Part shown: one piece after another, positions 1 to 12,896 of the stretch
How positions within the stretch are numbered: the first letter of the stretch is position 1
Layout of the letters: each line of letters opens with the position of its first letter
Assembly: GCF_963662255.1 (NCBI RefSeq)
Contig: NC_085047.1
Span: 51,272,006 to 51,336,005 of the forward strand
Length of the DNA: 64,000 nt
Reading direction: 5' to 3'
Source: Cinclus cinclus
Lineage: Eukaryota; Chordata; Aves; Passeriformes; Cinclidae
Translations under genes and position numbers: made by a program
The notes under the pieces: model-generated
What the model saw: only the letters and a program-made list of their open reading frames with translations
Told to the model about the DNA's origin: nothing
Databases searched by the model: none

Positions 1-3000
1 TGTCCTTTTCAGCTAGGGAAGAAAACAGTTCAGTTAAAAAACCTTAATCACTTTCTGTTAAACAAATCAGTTTGATCTCAATTTCTGAAGAAAAGTTGCT
101 TTCATAAAGCAGCCTTAGGCATCATTCTTGAAGGAAAAAAAATAGTTTCTGTGCCCCCACAGCTTGTAAACATATTCCTTATACCATGTAAATGTTTTTG
201 TATAGCACATAGATTGGAAAATGAAACCTGGAGCTCAAAAAAATTCTCTCTTTCTGTAGGATTATGATGGTCACTAAACAGCAAGAACTGCTGTTACCAG
301 AACTTCTAAGGTTCAGGCATGTTCCCTGTCCCTTGCTTCAGACATTGTCTCCTGTAATGAGAAGGATTGAGGGACAACAATGATCTGTAGCAACTACTTT
401 TAAAATATACAAGAGTTTTGCAAAATCTTCAAAATACAAATGCAATGAAAAAGTTCTAAGGCAGGTGAAGGTGAAAGCATAAGCCTATCCCAGGGTTTCA
501 GTTTCCAAGATTTAGCCTGACTGCTATTGATTCCCAGTTCTAACATACCTTGTATTTTGGAGTACTTTAGTTTTATTTGTATTTGCCTGTCTCTTTGTGA
601 AATACCTTAACCAAAAGCATTCAAAAATTCTGTTTATCCTTATTAAGGTATTTGGTAAGGTTTATTTATAAAAGTAATGGATATAAAAAAGAACAGGAAA
701 ACATTAAGGTTTAGAATTGCTAGGAGAATTATAAGAAAGAGTCAAAAAACCCCTGCTGTGGGACGATTACCAGCAGTGATTTCTATTCTCAAATATTTCA
801 ATTCCCTGTGATATGGCATATTTTAGAAAGGCCCCATCAACCACAAAATCCACATAAAGAGATCTATTGGTATTACTCTGCAAATAACTGAAACCAAACA
901 ATTCCTAGGCTAATTAAAGGATTTCAGCTAGTTTCTCCAGTTATGTACTTCAACCAAGTGTATTTTGCAGGGTACTTAACAGTAGTAATAATAAGCAAAA
1001 TCTTGCTAGCAAAATGCAGTATAATTTAGAATTGCAAGATTTGCAGGTTTAGGAAGATCTCTAGATATCCTTGAGAAGAAAGCTTTATGTGCACCTGGGG
1101 TGTATCCAAACATGCCAGGATAAAAGCTGGAAGAATCATAGTTTGTATTTTAGCCTTTCATCTTAATTCAATGCTTGAGGAACTTAAAAAAGTGATAAGT
1201 TCTCTCAATTGCTCTCCAGTCCTGCTCAGCTCTGTATAGTCCCAATGTTATATTGCCACCTGTAAAAAAACCCAAAAACTCAAGCAACAAACCAAAACCC
1301 AAACCCCCAAAAAGGTTCCAAAGGGAATTGGGCTAGACAGCTCTGAGAGGGAAAATGTACATAAACTGTTCAAGGTACAGTTTAGCCTGATGGAAAAAAA
1401 ACCTGCTTAGACAGTGTTTAGACAGCCTGGTTGCAAACGCCACAACATATATTTGAATTTAAAATTTAAAATGCCAAACTGATAGCAATTTCATATCTTA
1501 CATGATAAGTGATTTTCTTTTCATCTAATTGATATTTGTCAATGCATCATACTTGAACTACTTTTAAAAGACAGCTTAATTTTGACAATTTTCCTCTGGG
1601 GAAAATACCTTTACCTGCTATTTAGGCTATCCCAGATCCTTAGTAGCCCACCTAGCACGCTGCTGGAGGCTCTTGACACATCACACCCAGGGTAAAGAAT
1701 TATTCACTGTCATGGAGAATTTTGAATCTTTGAGGGGTTTTTTTCTGAACTAAAGTAACCCCAAATTTAAAAATAATTGCTTCATTTGCAAAATGGAATG
1801 CTTTTATTTGTCATGCTATACCTAAGAGGTTGGGGGGTTTTTTATATATACTGCCAATTTTAAACTGGATGCATAACCAAAATTTCCTTCTCAAATTTGT
1901 GCAGTTTTCAACCTCATACTTCTTGCTCTTATAGATTCATTGTAATCTGCATTAGAATTAAATGCTGTGTGTCCCAAGGTGCTTGTGTGAGCACTCCTTA
2001 GCATTTGCAAACATTTGAACACAATTTCCAAATAACAAAAAAGCACCCATCAGGAGATCTAGACTTTTTGTTTAATTTTAGCTTAGATATCTTCATTCTG
2101 TTTAATGCAACTTAAACTGATCTTCTTAAGAACGTCTTTAAAAACTGGAAACATTGCACACAAGAGAAGATGATCGGAGATAAAACCTTTCAATGTATAC
2201 CTTCCAGTTTCTGGCAATTCTTACTATGTTAGAATTTGCTGTTATTTTTTGTTTGTATTCATGGAAAGTTCTTTTACTTGAAGAAGTGGCAATTTTAGAG
2301 TTTGCTGTTTGACATTCATATGTAAATGCAGGCTTTGTCATGTCTGAAAAGTTTGGTTTCAAAAGTACTTTCTGAACTTCTATAATTTCTTATTCCCTTT
2401 ATTTCAGAAAGAGCTGAGTTCATATTTGCTTGTTTGGAATACTGGAGGTTTGCCACTAAGGCTTTTTAATCCTATTAATCCCATTTCTCTCTTTCATTTT
2501 TTTTTTTTAAACTCAGTGGCATTATGTGTTCCCCAAGACAAGGTTTGGACAATTCAAGATAGCATGTCATCTGTACTACACAAAACACAAAACAGAGGAG
2601 TATCTTGATACCTCTTCCATTAGACATGCATCACAGTATTGAAACTTTTATTTAAAAAAAAAACAACAGGGCCTTTGGAATGTTTCTGTCTCCCAGGGGT
2701 AATATTTTTTTTTGTTTAATCATCTTTTATCTCACAAACATGATAATTTTCCAGATATCACCAGTTATTTGTAATATCTTGGGAAAATACCTTGGGAACA
2801 CAGCAGATAAAAGTAGAGCTTGAGGTGAACTCTCGGAGTCTAGATTCTCAGTTGCACAAATACTCAGTATTCCACTTCCTCTCGGTTTAGGTGCCTATCT
2901 TGGCATGTTAATAAAAGGCAGTCTGTATTCTTTCTTCTGGTTACTGGCTTTGTGTACTTTTCTCTTGATCTTGATATGTGATGTACATTGTAAAGAATAA

Positions 3001-3473
3001 AATACATACAAGTTGCAGTGTTCTGTTCTTTCTTGGCAGGTTTAGCAGCTTTTCTTATATTTTAAATTAAGTAAATCAGACCCTAGGCTAACTCCCAAGG
3101 CTTTTGCCACAGTGAGAAGTCTTCATTATGTAAATACTGAAATGTCTCCATTAGACTGCATGAATAGAAACGATAAATAGTAACTGCAAACCTTACAGTA
3201 GTTTATCTACCATATCACTAATTGCTTCATCACAAAGCTTAAAGCCAAACAAAATTTCTCTGCATATACATTAGAAACCAGCTGTTAAATCTGTGATGCT
3301 AAAACATTACCTATTCTAGACCTGATCTTTGAAACATTGAATTGATCGTCTAAATACCAAAGAATTTCAGAATCCATAGAAAGCACACATAAAGAGACCC
3401 CAGCAATACAACACAAAAAACTGGTGAGATTTTACTGAAGTTAATTTCTGGAATAAAAAAAATATTTCAAAGG

Positions 3474-3507
3474 CAGACAGAAGACATAGACTTCAGTCTT
3501 CTGTCTG
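3474..3507. repeat. perfect 12-bp inverted repeat (hairpin)
   Basis: The left arm CAGACAGAAGAC (3474-3485) is matched exactly by the right arm GTCTTCTGTCTG (3496-3507) across a 10-nt spacer. Pairing stops at the next flanking base. The stem is too short for a typical pre-miRNA and there is no T-run suggesting a polymerase III transcript, so no function is assigned. Confidence 0.7.
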
Positions 3508-5239
3508 ATTTATTTCAGAAGAACTCCAAGCTAATTCAGAGGAGATTTCCCTTCCCTGCAGTGCAGAGGCCTTAGCTCTGAGATAATTCAAAACTGGGCA
3601 AGAGTTTTACAAGAGCATCAGTTTGAACAAAAGCTTAGATAGAAAGAGCAATCTCTTTCCATTTTTATTACAATTTAAAGTACTCCATACTTGGAGAGAT
3701 TGTTAAGAAAAGGCTTGAGACTTATGACAATTTCCTATAGAAAGTAACCACCCAAGAATGTTGTAAAACGAAATCTCAGATCCACCAACTCTCTATGAAG
3801 TTCATGACATTTAATTTTTTTTTTTAAGTTTCTTTGCATTAGGTTCAGTCATGGATCTGTGTTCGCAAAGATTTCTGGTTGTATGGTAGCTTGTGAAGTG
3901 GCAGTACCAAAACGGTCATATGTCTCTTAGCATGTCATATCAGCTGGGGTCCCATGGCACTACCAAAGAAATATGTCTGTTACAATATCAAGCTAAGATT
4001 ACTATATTAAAATGCCACGTAAAGGACAGAAGGATCCTAGGTGTATCACTGGATTCTGATTTTCATTAATTGGGCATGTGTTACCTAGGAAGACGTTTCA
4101 AAAGCACCTAAATGCCTTATATGAAGTGCCACAATCTTCCAGTGGGACTTTTGTGTATGAAGAAATTTGTAACTCATTTTTCTTAATCGCTCTAAAGAAC
4201 CTTTACATATTAAAAATATATTTTGCGAGGTTGTTGATTCAATAAAGTTCTGTTTCTTTGTTTTCTGTTTTTGTTTTTGCTCTGCTATACTTCAGTTCTA
4301 TTGGCTGACTTAAAAAGTATACCAAATCCTTGCCTGTCAGCCAAACAAGCTTTAAAATGCAACCCTTCTCCGATCTCCTCATATTTTGTTTCTGATCTCA
4401 CAAGTTCTGCTTACTGCCCATCCCACAGTTTATCCAGTGTCTCCATCTGTTCCTTGAAGAAATATCTTAATTTCAATGATAAGCAGATTAACAGATTTCT
4501 ACATGTTTCTTCTGGTTCCCTGCACCTATGACTCAGTCTAATTCTCACAGGTGCCTCTTCCCTTGCTCTGACTGAGGAATGTTTTTCATCACAGCCTTGA
4601 CTTAGACAGGGAATATTTTCTGTTGACTTTTTCTCTCCTTCTGTAGAGATACATGAAACACTTGAATGGGCTCACATTGCACAGGTTTTTTGAGATATTT
4701 TTAAGGAAGAATTTGGATATACCTCTTCTATTTTATGGTCTCAGTGCAACCATAAACTCATGATATTTTTTATCTTTTCTGGCAAGACCAGTAGTAATAT
4801 TGCTCTTTCCTGAAGTGGCCCTATGATTCTAAAATATTCAAATACACAACAAATAAAGTAGTCAATATTTGAAAAAAAAATATAACTCAAGTTAAAAGTA
4901 GTGAATATTCTCCCCCTTTAGTATAATACATCTGTTGTGTTAGCTATTTAGTCTTTTAAAGCTTTACAGATAAATAAAAGCAATAACAATAAATATAAAC
5001 AATAAAGTGCGCTAATACTCTTGAACACACTAAAGCAGTAGTTCCCAAAATGCTGTTTGTGGGTCTTTTATTGTGCATGCATGGGCTTTGATGAGACTGT
5101 GCCACAAAATTCATTGGTAGTTCGGTATCTTCTTGGAAGGACAGCTGTAAATTTCTACACATTAACCTGAACAGCCCAAGGGTTTCACTCTGTGCAAGGT
5201 AACTTAGTAATCTCACCTTCTATAATATATATATCTATG

Positions 5240-5241
<2 letters not shown>

Positions 5242-5280
<39 letters not shown>
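5242..5280. repeat. (TA)n dinucleotide microsatellite
   Basis: There is an uninterrupted alternation of A and T for about 39 bases. It is preceded by an imperfect AT-rich lead-in from 5221. It is probably length-polymorphic. Confidence 0.95.
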
Positions 5281-5281
<1 letters not shown>

Positions 5282-5929
5282 CCTAATTCAACACCAAGTT
5301 GAAATGTACTTTGTAAAATTTCTAAAGGAGTTTGAAAGTCAAGATGAGTTGTTCTTTTGACTAATTATCCAATTTTATTCATAAGTTTATCCTAATTTTA
5401 ATTTTCTCAGAATTTTACTATGTCAGTAATTTATACTATATACTACACATTTTTAGAGTGTTGGCATTCCTCAGAAGAATCAACTGCAATGCAGCCCACT
5501 GAATTATTTGAGTGTTAATTACCCCATCACATGGAGATTTGTTTATCAGCTTTGCTTTTGATAGAGAACAGCTTGTGTCCCCTTGTATTAGAACTTTTCC
5601 CCAGGAGGATTTTGGCAGAGTCCAAGCTGAAATTTAGCTGCTCTAAATATGTATGAGAATTATTCTACAAAAGCCAGAGTGCATTCTTTCTCTAACCTCA
5701 AACCCATAGCCACTGATGTCTGCCAAAGATGATCTTGTGAGTTAAAATAGGTGTATCTCCTAATGGCAAGTAGTGTATCTTTTCTAGGGCCATACACATT
5801 TTTATTTTTTAATTCTATATTAATCAACAATGAGTGATGCATGTATATTAAAACATGCAAGCAGCATGCAAGTATGCTGAAGAGATAAAGGGCAGTAATT
5901 TTGATACTATTTACATGTTTTCCTAATGA

Positions 5930-5969
5930 TTTCCTACATGATTTCCAAATTTCCTGCATGATTTCAATA
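5930..5969. repeat. 20-bp imperfect tandem duplication
   Basis: Two adjacent 20-base units begin TTTCCTACATGATTTC and TTTCCTGCATGATTTC. They differ at a few positions. A shorter related piece lies just before, at about 5919-5929. It looks like a small slippage-derived duplication. Confidence 0.7.
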
Positions 5970-7133
5970 TAGCAATTCTTTTCGGTATGATCTTTAAGCA
6001 TATCCTTAAATCACTATTCTTCTTATAATTTTACTGTTATTTTCCAAAGTTCCTGTAATTTCTCTGTAGAAACAGTCATGTAGCTAATGTCCACAACAAG
6101 CAGGACACAACAAATGCCACATTGTAATGGGAAATTACGATTCCTACACTATTAGGAATACTGAGGTGACAGAAAAAAGTACTCAATGCAAAATGCTATA
6201 TTTGCCATTAGTCCTTCCAATTTCTGAAGCTAATAAGAAATCCTTTAATTAACTTAATAATTAAAGTCCCTGAGCTAGCATTTATCTGACTCTTAATAAT
6301 AAACAGCTTATTGTGATCATTAATTGACTGATAATAATGCATCATTTCTAAAGTAATCACCAGATCTCCAACACCTTTTCCAAGCAGGCAGAAAACAAGC
6401 ATAAACACTGAAAACCTTGCAAAGTTCGAGTCATCATATCCTTATCTATCAGCTGTTGAGATGTGTCACTGAAATACAGAAAGTGCAGATCTTACAGACA
6501 CACAAAGGAAATTAGAATGTATAAAGCTCAGTGCATCACTCCTTTCTTAGGCAAGTAATTTCCCATTTTCCTCCCCTTGACTTCGTAGCCTGTTCTCCCT
6601 GGCTTTGTTATTAGAGTGCTCAGCTCTCCTACCTGGTAGACTTCCCATATCTGCAGAAGGTGAGTAAAAGGAGATAATAATAACTGTATTATTCCTCATG
6701 AAGAAGCCATCACAGGTTTGCAACCATTCTCCTCCTCTAGCTTTGGAGTCTCAGTTTCATAGGGTAAAATGAAGTACAAACTTCAAAAGTATGGGAGGAA
6801 TGAGAGTAGGAATTTGTACTTTAATATGTTCCTCTCCAGTTTTTGCTTGTGTACAGCTGAATTAGAGAAGAAGGAACTATTGCGGGACAGTTTTCAGATA
6901 GCTTGAATTCCACCTAAGTTCCATGCCTCATTAATGAAAACAGAAAAGTACCTCTCAGAAAAGTGCTTCAGAGTGGCTAAGCAAGGCACTGAACAGAGTG
7001 TAAGCCACCTAAGTACAAGGGTAAGAAATTTACTTTGGCAGGTCTCCTACCTGATCACAGATCTAGGCTTGACTGATGCTTTGGTTTGATCATTTAAATT
7101 GAATGAACTCAATATAATTTAAATAAGGGAAAT

Positions 7134-7790
7134 TCACAGGATCACAGAGTCATCAAGGTTGGAAGATACCTTCAAGATCACCTAGTCCAACCAGAAACCC
7201 ATCACCACAATAATCACCCCTAAACCATATCTCCAAGAGCCACATCCAGATGTTCTTTGAACACTCCCAGGGATGGTGGCTCCACTGCATCCCTGGGCAT
7301 GTTATTTCAATGATTAACCACTCTTTAGGTGAATTTTTAAATAATATCTAATCTGATCCTCTCATTGCACAGTTTAGGGTCATTTCCTCTTGTCCTTTCA
7401 CTTGAAACATGTCAGAAGAGACTGACTCCCACCTCACTACACCTACCTTTCGGGAGGGTTGTAGATAATGATGAAGTGTCCCCTGAGCCTCCTTTCCCAG
7501 GCTAAACATCTCCCTCAGTTGCTCCTCATCAGACTTGTGCTCCAGACCCCTCCCAAGCTCCATTGCCCTTCTGTGGACATGCTCCAGTCCCTCAATGTTC
7601 TTCTTGTTGTGAGGGGCCCGGAACTCAGCACTGGATTAGAGGTGCAACCTCACTAGTGCAGAGTACAGGGGGACTGTCACTGCCCTGGTCCTGCTGGCCA
7701 CACTATTGCTAATATAGGCCAGGATGCCATTGGTCTTCTTGGCCACCTGAACACACTGCCAGGTCAAATTCATTGTCAAAGACTTAAAAC
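7134..7790 (-). mobile_element. CR1 LINE 3' fragment (end of ORF2 plus 3' UTR)
   Basis: Read on the minus strand, this begins in the late part of the CR1 polymerase ORF, with residues resembling [13 protein letters not shown]. It continues through a stretch like GLEHKSDEEQLRE (7348-7563) into the non-coding tail, and ends at 7134 with the CR1 octamers CTCTGTG and ATCCTGTG. CR1 is the main non-LTR retrotransposon of birds and is usually 5'-truncated, as here. Frameshifts and stops break the reading frame, so it is dead. Its 5' end coincides in CR1 coordinates with the end of the plus-strand fragment next to it. Confidence 0.9.
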
Positions 7791-7914
7791 TTTCTGATTC
7801 CTTTCTAATAGGGTATGATTACTTGATTAAAGTATTTACAAGTCACACAGAAGGATACATATATTTTAAGGAAGGATAATTGACTTTAAGAACTATGGCT
7901 TTTGAATAAATTTT
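7791..7914. other. unassigned spacer between two CR1 pieces
   Basis: This AT-rich segment lies between the minus-strand CR1 tail and the plus-strand CR1 polymerase fragment. I cannot match it to CR1 by eye. It could be pre-insertion DNA, filler sequence from an inverted insertion, or decayed CR1. Confidence 0.5.
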
Positions 7915-8570
7915 ATGGGATTATCTCGTCTACTTGTGATTTCAGCAACAGGAGAAGGAGACAGGAGAAGACTGACCAATGTCATCTACCTAGACTTCTT
8001 TATGGCCTTTGACACAGTCCCCTATGACATCTTTATCTCCAAACTGGAGTCAGAGGGATTTGAAGGGTGGACTACTTGGTCCATAAGGAATTGGCTGGAT
8101 GGACACAGCACAGAGAATGGCTCTGTGTCCAGGTGGAGGCCACAGACAAGTGGTGTCCCTCAGGGCCCTGTCTTGGGACCTGTGCTCTTCAATATCTTCA
8201 TCACTGGCATTGACAGTGGGATCGAGTGCACCCTCAGAGAGTTTTCAGATGACACAAAGCTGAGTGGTGCAGTTGACACAACAGAGGGATGGGATGCCAT
8301 CCAGGGGGACATGGACGAACCTGAGAAGTGGGCCCACAAAAACCTCATGAGGTCTAACAAGTCCAAGTGCAAGGAGCTGCACCTGCATCAGGCCAATCCC
8401 AGACATGAGCACAGACTGGGAAGGGAGCCCAGTCCCTTCCTCACTGAGAGCAGCCCTGTGGAGAAGGACTCGGGGGTTTGTTTGGATGAAAAGCAGGACA
8501 TGAGCCAGCAGTGTGTGGTCACAGCCCAGAAAGCCAACTGCATCCTGGGCTGAATCAAGCAAACAAAATG
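7915..8570 (+). pseudogene. CR1 LINE reverse transcriptase fragment (ORF2 pseudogene)
   Basis: An open frame of 212 codons (7915-8553) covers the central reverse transcriptase of the CR1 ORF2 protein. That enzyme copies CR1 RNA at a nicked target site. Visible motifs are YLDF..AFDT (residues about 25-33), SGVPQG (79-84), LGPVLFNIF (87-95) and the catalytic FxDD block as FSDDTKLSG (110-118), where many CR1 copies have FADD. The end reads MSQQC....QKANCILG before a TGA stop; DNA similarity runs on slightly to about 8570. Full-length CR1 ORF2 proteins are several times longer, so both ends are missing. The first roughly 15 codons are not clearly CR1, so the ATG is probably incidental. The two catalytic aspartates are retained but the piece cannot act alone. 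Confidence 0.9.
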
Positions 8571-10019
8571 AGAGACAGATGCTATGGGAACTTCCATATT
8601 GCATTTCAGCAAATTATTCCGGTGTAAATCTTGTGATTTAAGTTGATACAATGATTATCAAATTTTTCATTTGGCAATGCATGTGTTAACGAGGATACAA
8701 TTTACCTAACTGTACTACAAGGATGGGAACAAGGAAATTAATGACAGTAAGTGAATAATCAGGGAAAGAGAAACTGATCATTCAGTTTTTTCCTAGCAAA
8801 TGACTGACTTTTCTGAAATGTTTTCCAGAGTTCAGTTGCCTTTAGCTTTAAATGTCAAAAACAATGGAGCTTTCACAAACCTCCTTTAGAACACTAGAGT
8901 TTTCCTTGAAGATTTACTGATGGTGAAAGGTGATGGCACAGCTCCCTGCTAACACAATACAGAGCTGCACACAGAGGCTGTCTCTGACATTGCACTGGCC
9001 ACTCCCATGCCTCTGCAGCCTCCTCCAAGAGTCTTTGAACTTACAGTCTGAAAGCCAAATCCTGACAAAGATATTCATTGTGAGTAGTACCTTAATTATC
9101 TAAATTATCTGTTTTGGTCATCTTGTCTCTCCTGAGGAGTGGCATCTCACTCTTTGTTTGACCCAGCTGAACACCGTAACATTCAATGCAAATATTTGGT
9201 CCATCCTTATGGTGCTTTAAACAAACAGGCAGGTTTGGTTTAGATCTTCCTAAATTCATTGAAAGAGGCACGATGTAAATATGAGTGCAGACAGGGAGGC
9301 TGCAGAGGGGCTGCTGGAGCACCTAGCACATCCTAATGATTACTCTGAGCAGCTCCTTTCCAGCATGTGGCCTTCCTGACTTAGCCCCTTCTCTCTCAAG
9401 GGAGAGAGAAACAATAGAGGAAGTTGTGACAACTCTCTTAGGCACTCAACAGCAACAGAAACCTTTTTGGCTGTTCCTCTTGCTAATATGGGCTGCCCAA
9501 AGAAACTATTTGAAATTGCCCCAGAAAGGATTTTCAGTTTGCAGCCATAGCCAACAGTATTAGAAGGATTTCTATACAATCCCCGGGGTGAGGGAAGATC
9601 CATGACAATTCACACTGTCAAGGGTATGATTTCATAATACTTTCTCATTGCCTAATATCTATCAAATAGCTTCATTTATTTACTTGCTTGAAATGTTACT
9701 CCTGAAAGTACCACCTACTGTTTTCAGGCTATGTAAGGATAGGGTAAACTTACTGATGGAAAGTCGAATAGTAGTTCCTGCTTAAATATGGTCTTCAGCT
9801 GTGCCCTGCTCAGTATAGTTTGAAGAAATAGCAATCTAGAAAAATGTTATGTTTCAGAAGCTATTCTGAATAATTTATTGCCCTTGCACACAGGGCTGGT
9901 TGCATGCACAAACACCGTATCAAGTTCGATATGAAGACTTGAAGTTAAACAAACAGGGAAAAATGGCTGAAGGTCTACTTCAGAGCTGCAAAAGAATCTC
10001 TGGACAGAACTAACCAAAT
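8571..10019. other. non-coding region, nothing recognised
   Basis: This is unique-looking AT-rich sequence. Short overlapping open frames on both strands near 9.1-9.6 kb do not resemble proteins. No RNA gene or repeat was recognised. Confidence 0.6.
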
Positions 10020-10092
10020 AGTTATAGAATTATTTAGGTTGGAAAGAACCTCTAAAAACATTTAGTCCAACCATTAGCCTAAGTATTTGGAC
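10020..10092 (-). mobile_element. short CR1 3' tail remnant
   Basis: On the plus strand this reads TATAGAATTATTTAGGTTGG, then AACCTCTAA and TAGTCCAACC. That is the complement of the CR1 3' end, which normally reads as a TTGGACTCGATGATCTTAG-type tail followed by octamers. Only about 70 bases survive, and the octamer is present as ATTCTATA. It is a very 5'-truncated or decayed insertion. Confidence 0.85.
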
Positions 10093-12890
10093 CGAACTGT
10101 GTTGGACATTAAATGTACTGCTGATTACAGACTCCTGACATGAAAAACAGATTGCCAAATTTAGATTTTATGAGAAAGCACAGGAAATATATGTGGAACT
10201 GCTCTAAGGGTGGAAACTCAAGGAATATGCTGAATTCATAAGTTCAACAGAAGTATCATTTATCTTGTGCCACTCAGAAGAGGCGGAAGCTGTATGCCTT
10301 TGGAAAAAGAAGAAAGAGCTTTTTTTTAAAGGTCATCATTATATTAATTGTTTTCAGCAGTTTCTTCCACTTGATATAGAGTTGGCACCATATACAAGTT
10401 GAATTTTTTTCCATCTTCCCTCTACTTGTTTACTGCCCAGTGCACTTGAAGATTTATCTCTGCTTATTAATTAGAATGAAACAAGAAGTTCAAGAGTTGT
10501 CTCCTATTAAGAGGAGATTGGGACACTGGCTCTGCTTGTGGTGGCTGCCTGCAAGGGCCAGCGCTTCCATCTTGGAGAAGGTGACAGCTTTTCCTGCTTT
10601 CTAGAGCTCAAACAGGAGGTTTGCAGTCAGTAACAGGTACATCTGCCTAGGAATGCCCCTGCAGGGTAGATCTTAAACACAATTTCACTGTGAACTCCAG
10701 TAGCAAGGATTCAGCCAGGATCTTGTGCAGGGTGCTGTTTGTATCACTACGACCGATGTATTCTGTTTATTATATGATTTTTAAGTGTAAGTTTAGCAGT
10801 AACTGTTGCCCTTGTCAGCACTTTTACCCCATGCTGTCTTTATTTATTTAATTTTTTTCCACTAGAAAGACATTTCTCCCTAATACCATTTCTAAACAAT
10901 AAAAATAAGTTACTTGACAGTTACATACATTTGCTTCAGCCAGACTCATGGCGGGAGGTTTCAGTCTCCATAGAAATGCATGACTGCTGCTAGAATTTGA
11001 GAGACAAGATAATCTTATTTTTTTTTCTTTTTTTTTTTTTTTAATTCTTGGAGGCTTTCCTAGAATGATGCATACTTATTTACATAGAAAAAAATCAGAA
11101 CCAGGACTGCAACATTGCATCCAGTTTTTTAAATGTTTTGACACATTTACTGAGATTTAGTAAGTAATTTCACATGCTTGTCTGGTGATTTATAATCCAT
11201 TATTTTGCACTACAAGCTGCATCCTTGAGTTTATTTTATGGCGTAGACATAAAGTAAACTAAATGACATCTCCTGGAATCTTCCTTTTATCTATGGGAAT
11301 GACCTTCAGTAAAGAAAATGACATCCAAAGGATGTTGTGCATCCTTTTTGAGATAGATTATTTTCATTCATGTGAATGTTTCTGAGTAAATGAGAAAGTA
11401 AGACTTGGCTTATGTTAGAAGAACAGTGCAATTATTTAATAAACCATGTGTCATGAGCATCAGGGCATGTATTGCATTAAAAGTTACACTGTTTGGGAGC
11501 CATCTTTGGGCCTTGGTCTTCTAATATTATCTGCTGAGAAAAATTTCTAAAAATCTGGCTTAATTTCTTCGTGTGTTGATGGGTTTCTGCGGTGAAATTG
11601 GGATATTTATGAAATGCAGCACAAAACATCTGCTCAGTTAAGGGCATAATTAGTCGCCCCAAACTGGAGATAGATTAGAACTAAAGGAGAGAAGCAATTA
11701 TGTATTTTACACCATAGTTTTGACATAAATAATGGCATTATAGTCCAAATTCTACTTTGCTTAATTTAATCAGAAATCAATGAAGCAACTCTGTGTTATA
11801 AGCACTAGAAGTAAAAGGAGAACTGCAGCCAGAGTAAAATCAAACACTGGGTAACAGACAACAGGATTACAGCCTGGTTTTCAAGGTACAGAGCAAATTT
11901 ACATGGAAAATAACTTTTAAAAGCTGGAGGAAGAAGAGAGAGGAAGGAAATGTGCCTGGCCTTCAGGTTAAGATTAATTTGTGGGGCAAGGTCAGGAACA
12001 TTGGAGTTCTAAGGGTTTGTTTTTGCCCACTATTTGGAGTCATTTCATATTTTTGTACTAGAACTGAACTCTAGTGTTGAATGTGTTTAGCTCCACTCAT
12101 TTGGTTTGTCACCAGCTGTGAGCAGGGGGAAACTGTGCTTACTATCTAAACTAGTGACAATTCAACTGGGAGGCTTCTGTTCCTCCAGTTCCAATAAACA
12201 AAGTCAATTTACTCAACATTTCTTTTCTAGAAAGGTTATATATATTTGGATGATTTTTATTGCATAATATTTTTAATTTTGTCCTGAAACTTCTGTTTTC
12301 ATTTTGGCCACTGGTCTATAGAACAGCATGATATATAACAGCACAGATACAAACAAAACCAGAAAAACCCAACTAAACAACCAACCAACAAACCAAAAAA
12401 TTATTATATACCACTTTTTAATTTGTCCTCTACATTTTTTTAATTAAATAATAGTACAGAAAACAATTATTAAGTGGAAAAAGTCCTGTGGATTAGGTGG
12501 CTCAGTGCTACCAGTGCCACCACACAAAAGCCTGTTTTTCAGCATGAAGAAATATATTCTGCTCTTAGACTAAACATTAGCTTTATCCCTTTGGAACAGT
12601 CTTTAGACTGTGTGCTGTACATGGCATGATATATGATTTTGTAAGAATGTAGGAAATGGAGCCAGTGTTCCCATTTAAATAAAAAAGAAACCAGAAAACC
12701 AAAGTTTGAAGTTCAGTTAGTAGTGAAAAAAAAACTAGTATACTTTTACTGTAGGTTTAGGTTCTTAATTTTGTAATTCACAATAATTATCACCCTATAA
12801 CAATTTACACAACTCCTTTTCCTCCTGTGACCAACACTAAATGACACCACTGATTTAAAATACATTCAAAACTAAAGAGTAGCTTGTATT
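10093..12890. other. non-coding region with homopolymer tracts
   Basis: No gene was recognised. It contains a long T-rich tract at about 11018-11042 and an A/C-rich degenerate repeat (CCAAA-like) at about 12350-12402. If the exon at 12893-13654 is real, this would be its downstream intron on the minus strand. Confidence 0.6.
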
Positions 12891-12896
12891 ACCTCC
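12887..12896 (-). other. candidate splice donor of the minus-strand exon
   Basis: On the minus strand the sequence reads CTGGAG|GTAATAC, with the GT at 12892-12891. The exon would end after a complete GAG codon (phase 0). Reading past it gives only six more codons before a stop, which supports splicing here over read-through. Confidence 0.6.

Larger units (their letters stand above)
1..7133. other. AT-rich non-coding region
   Basis: No gene was recognised on either strand. Open frames are all below about 115 codons and none reads like a known protein. The stretch holds T and A homopolymer runs (around 2498, 2707 and 3813), an A/C-rich patch near 1265-1315, a perfect 12-bp hairpin at 3474-3507, the (TA)n array at 5242-5280 and a 20-bp tandem duplication at 5930-5969. 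It is most likely intergenic or intronic. Confidence 0.7.
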
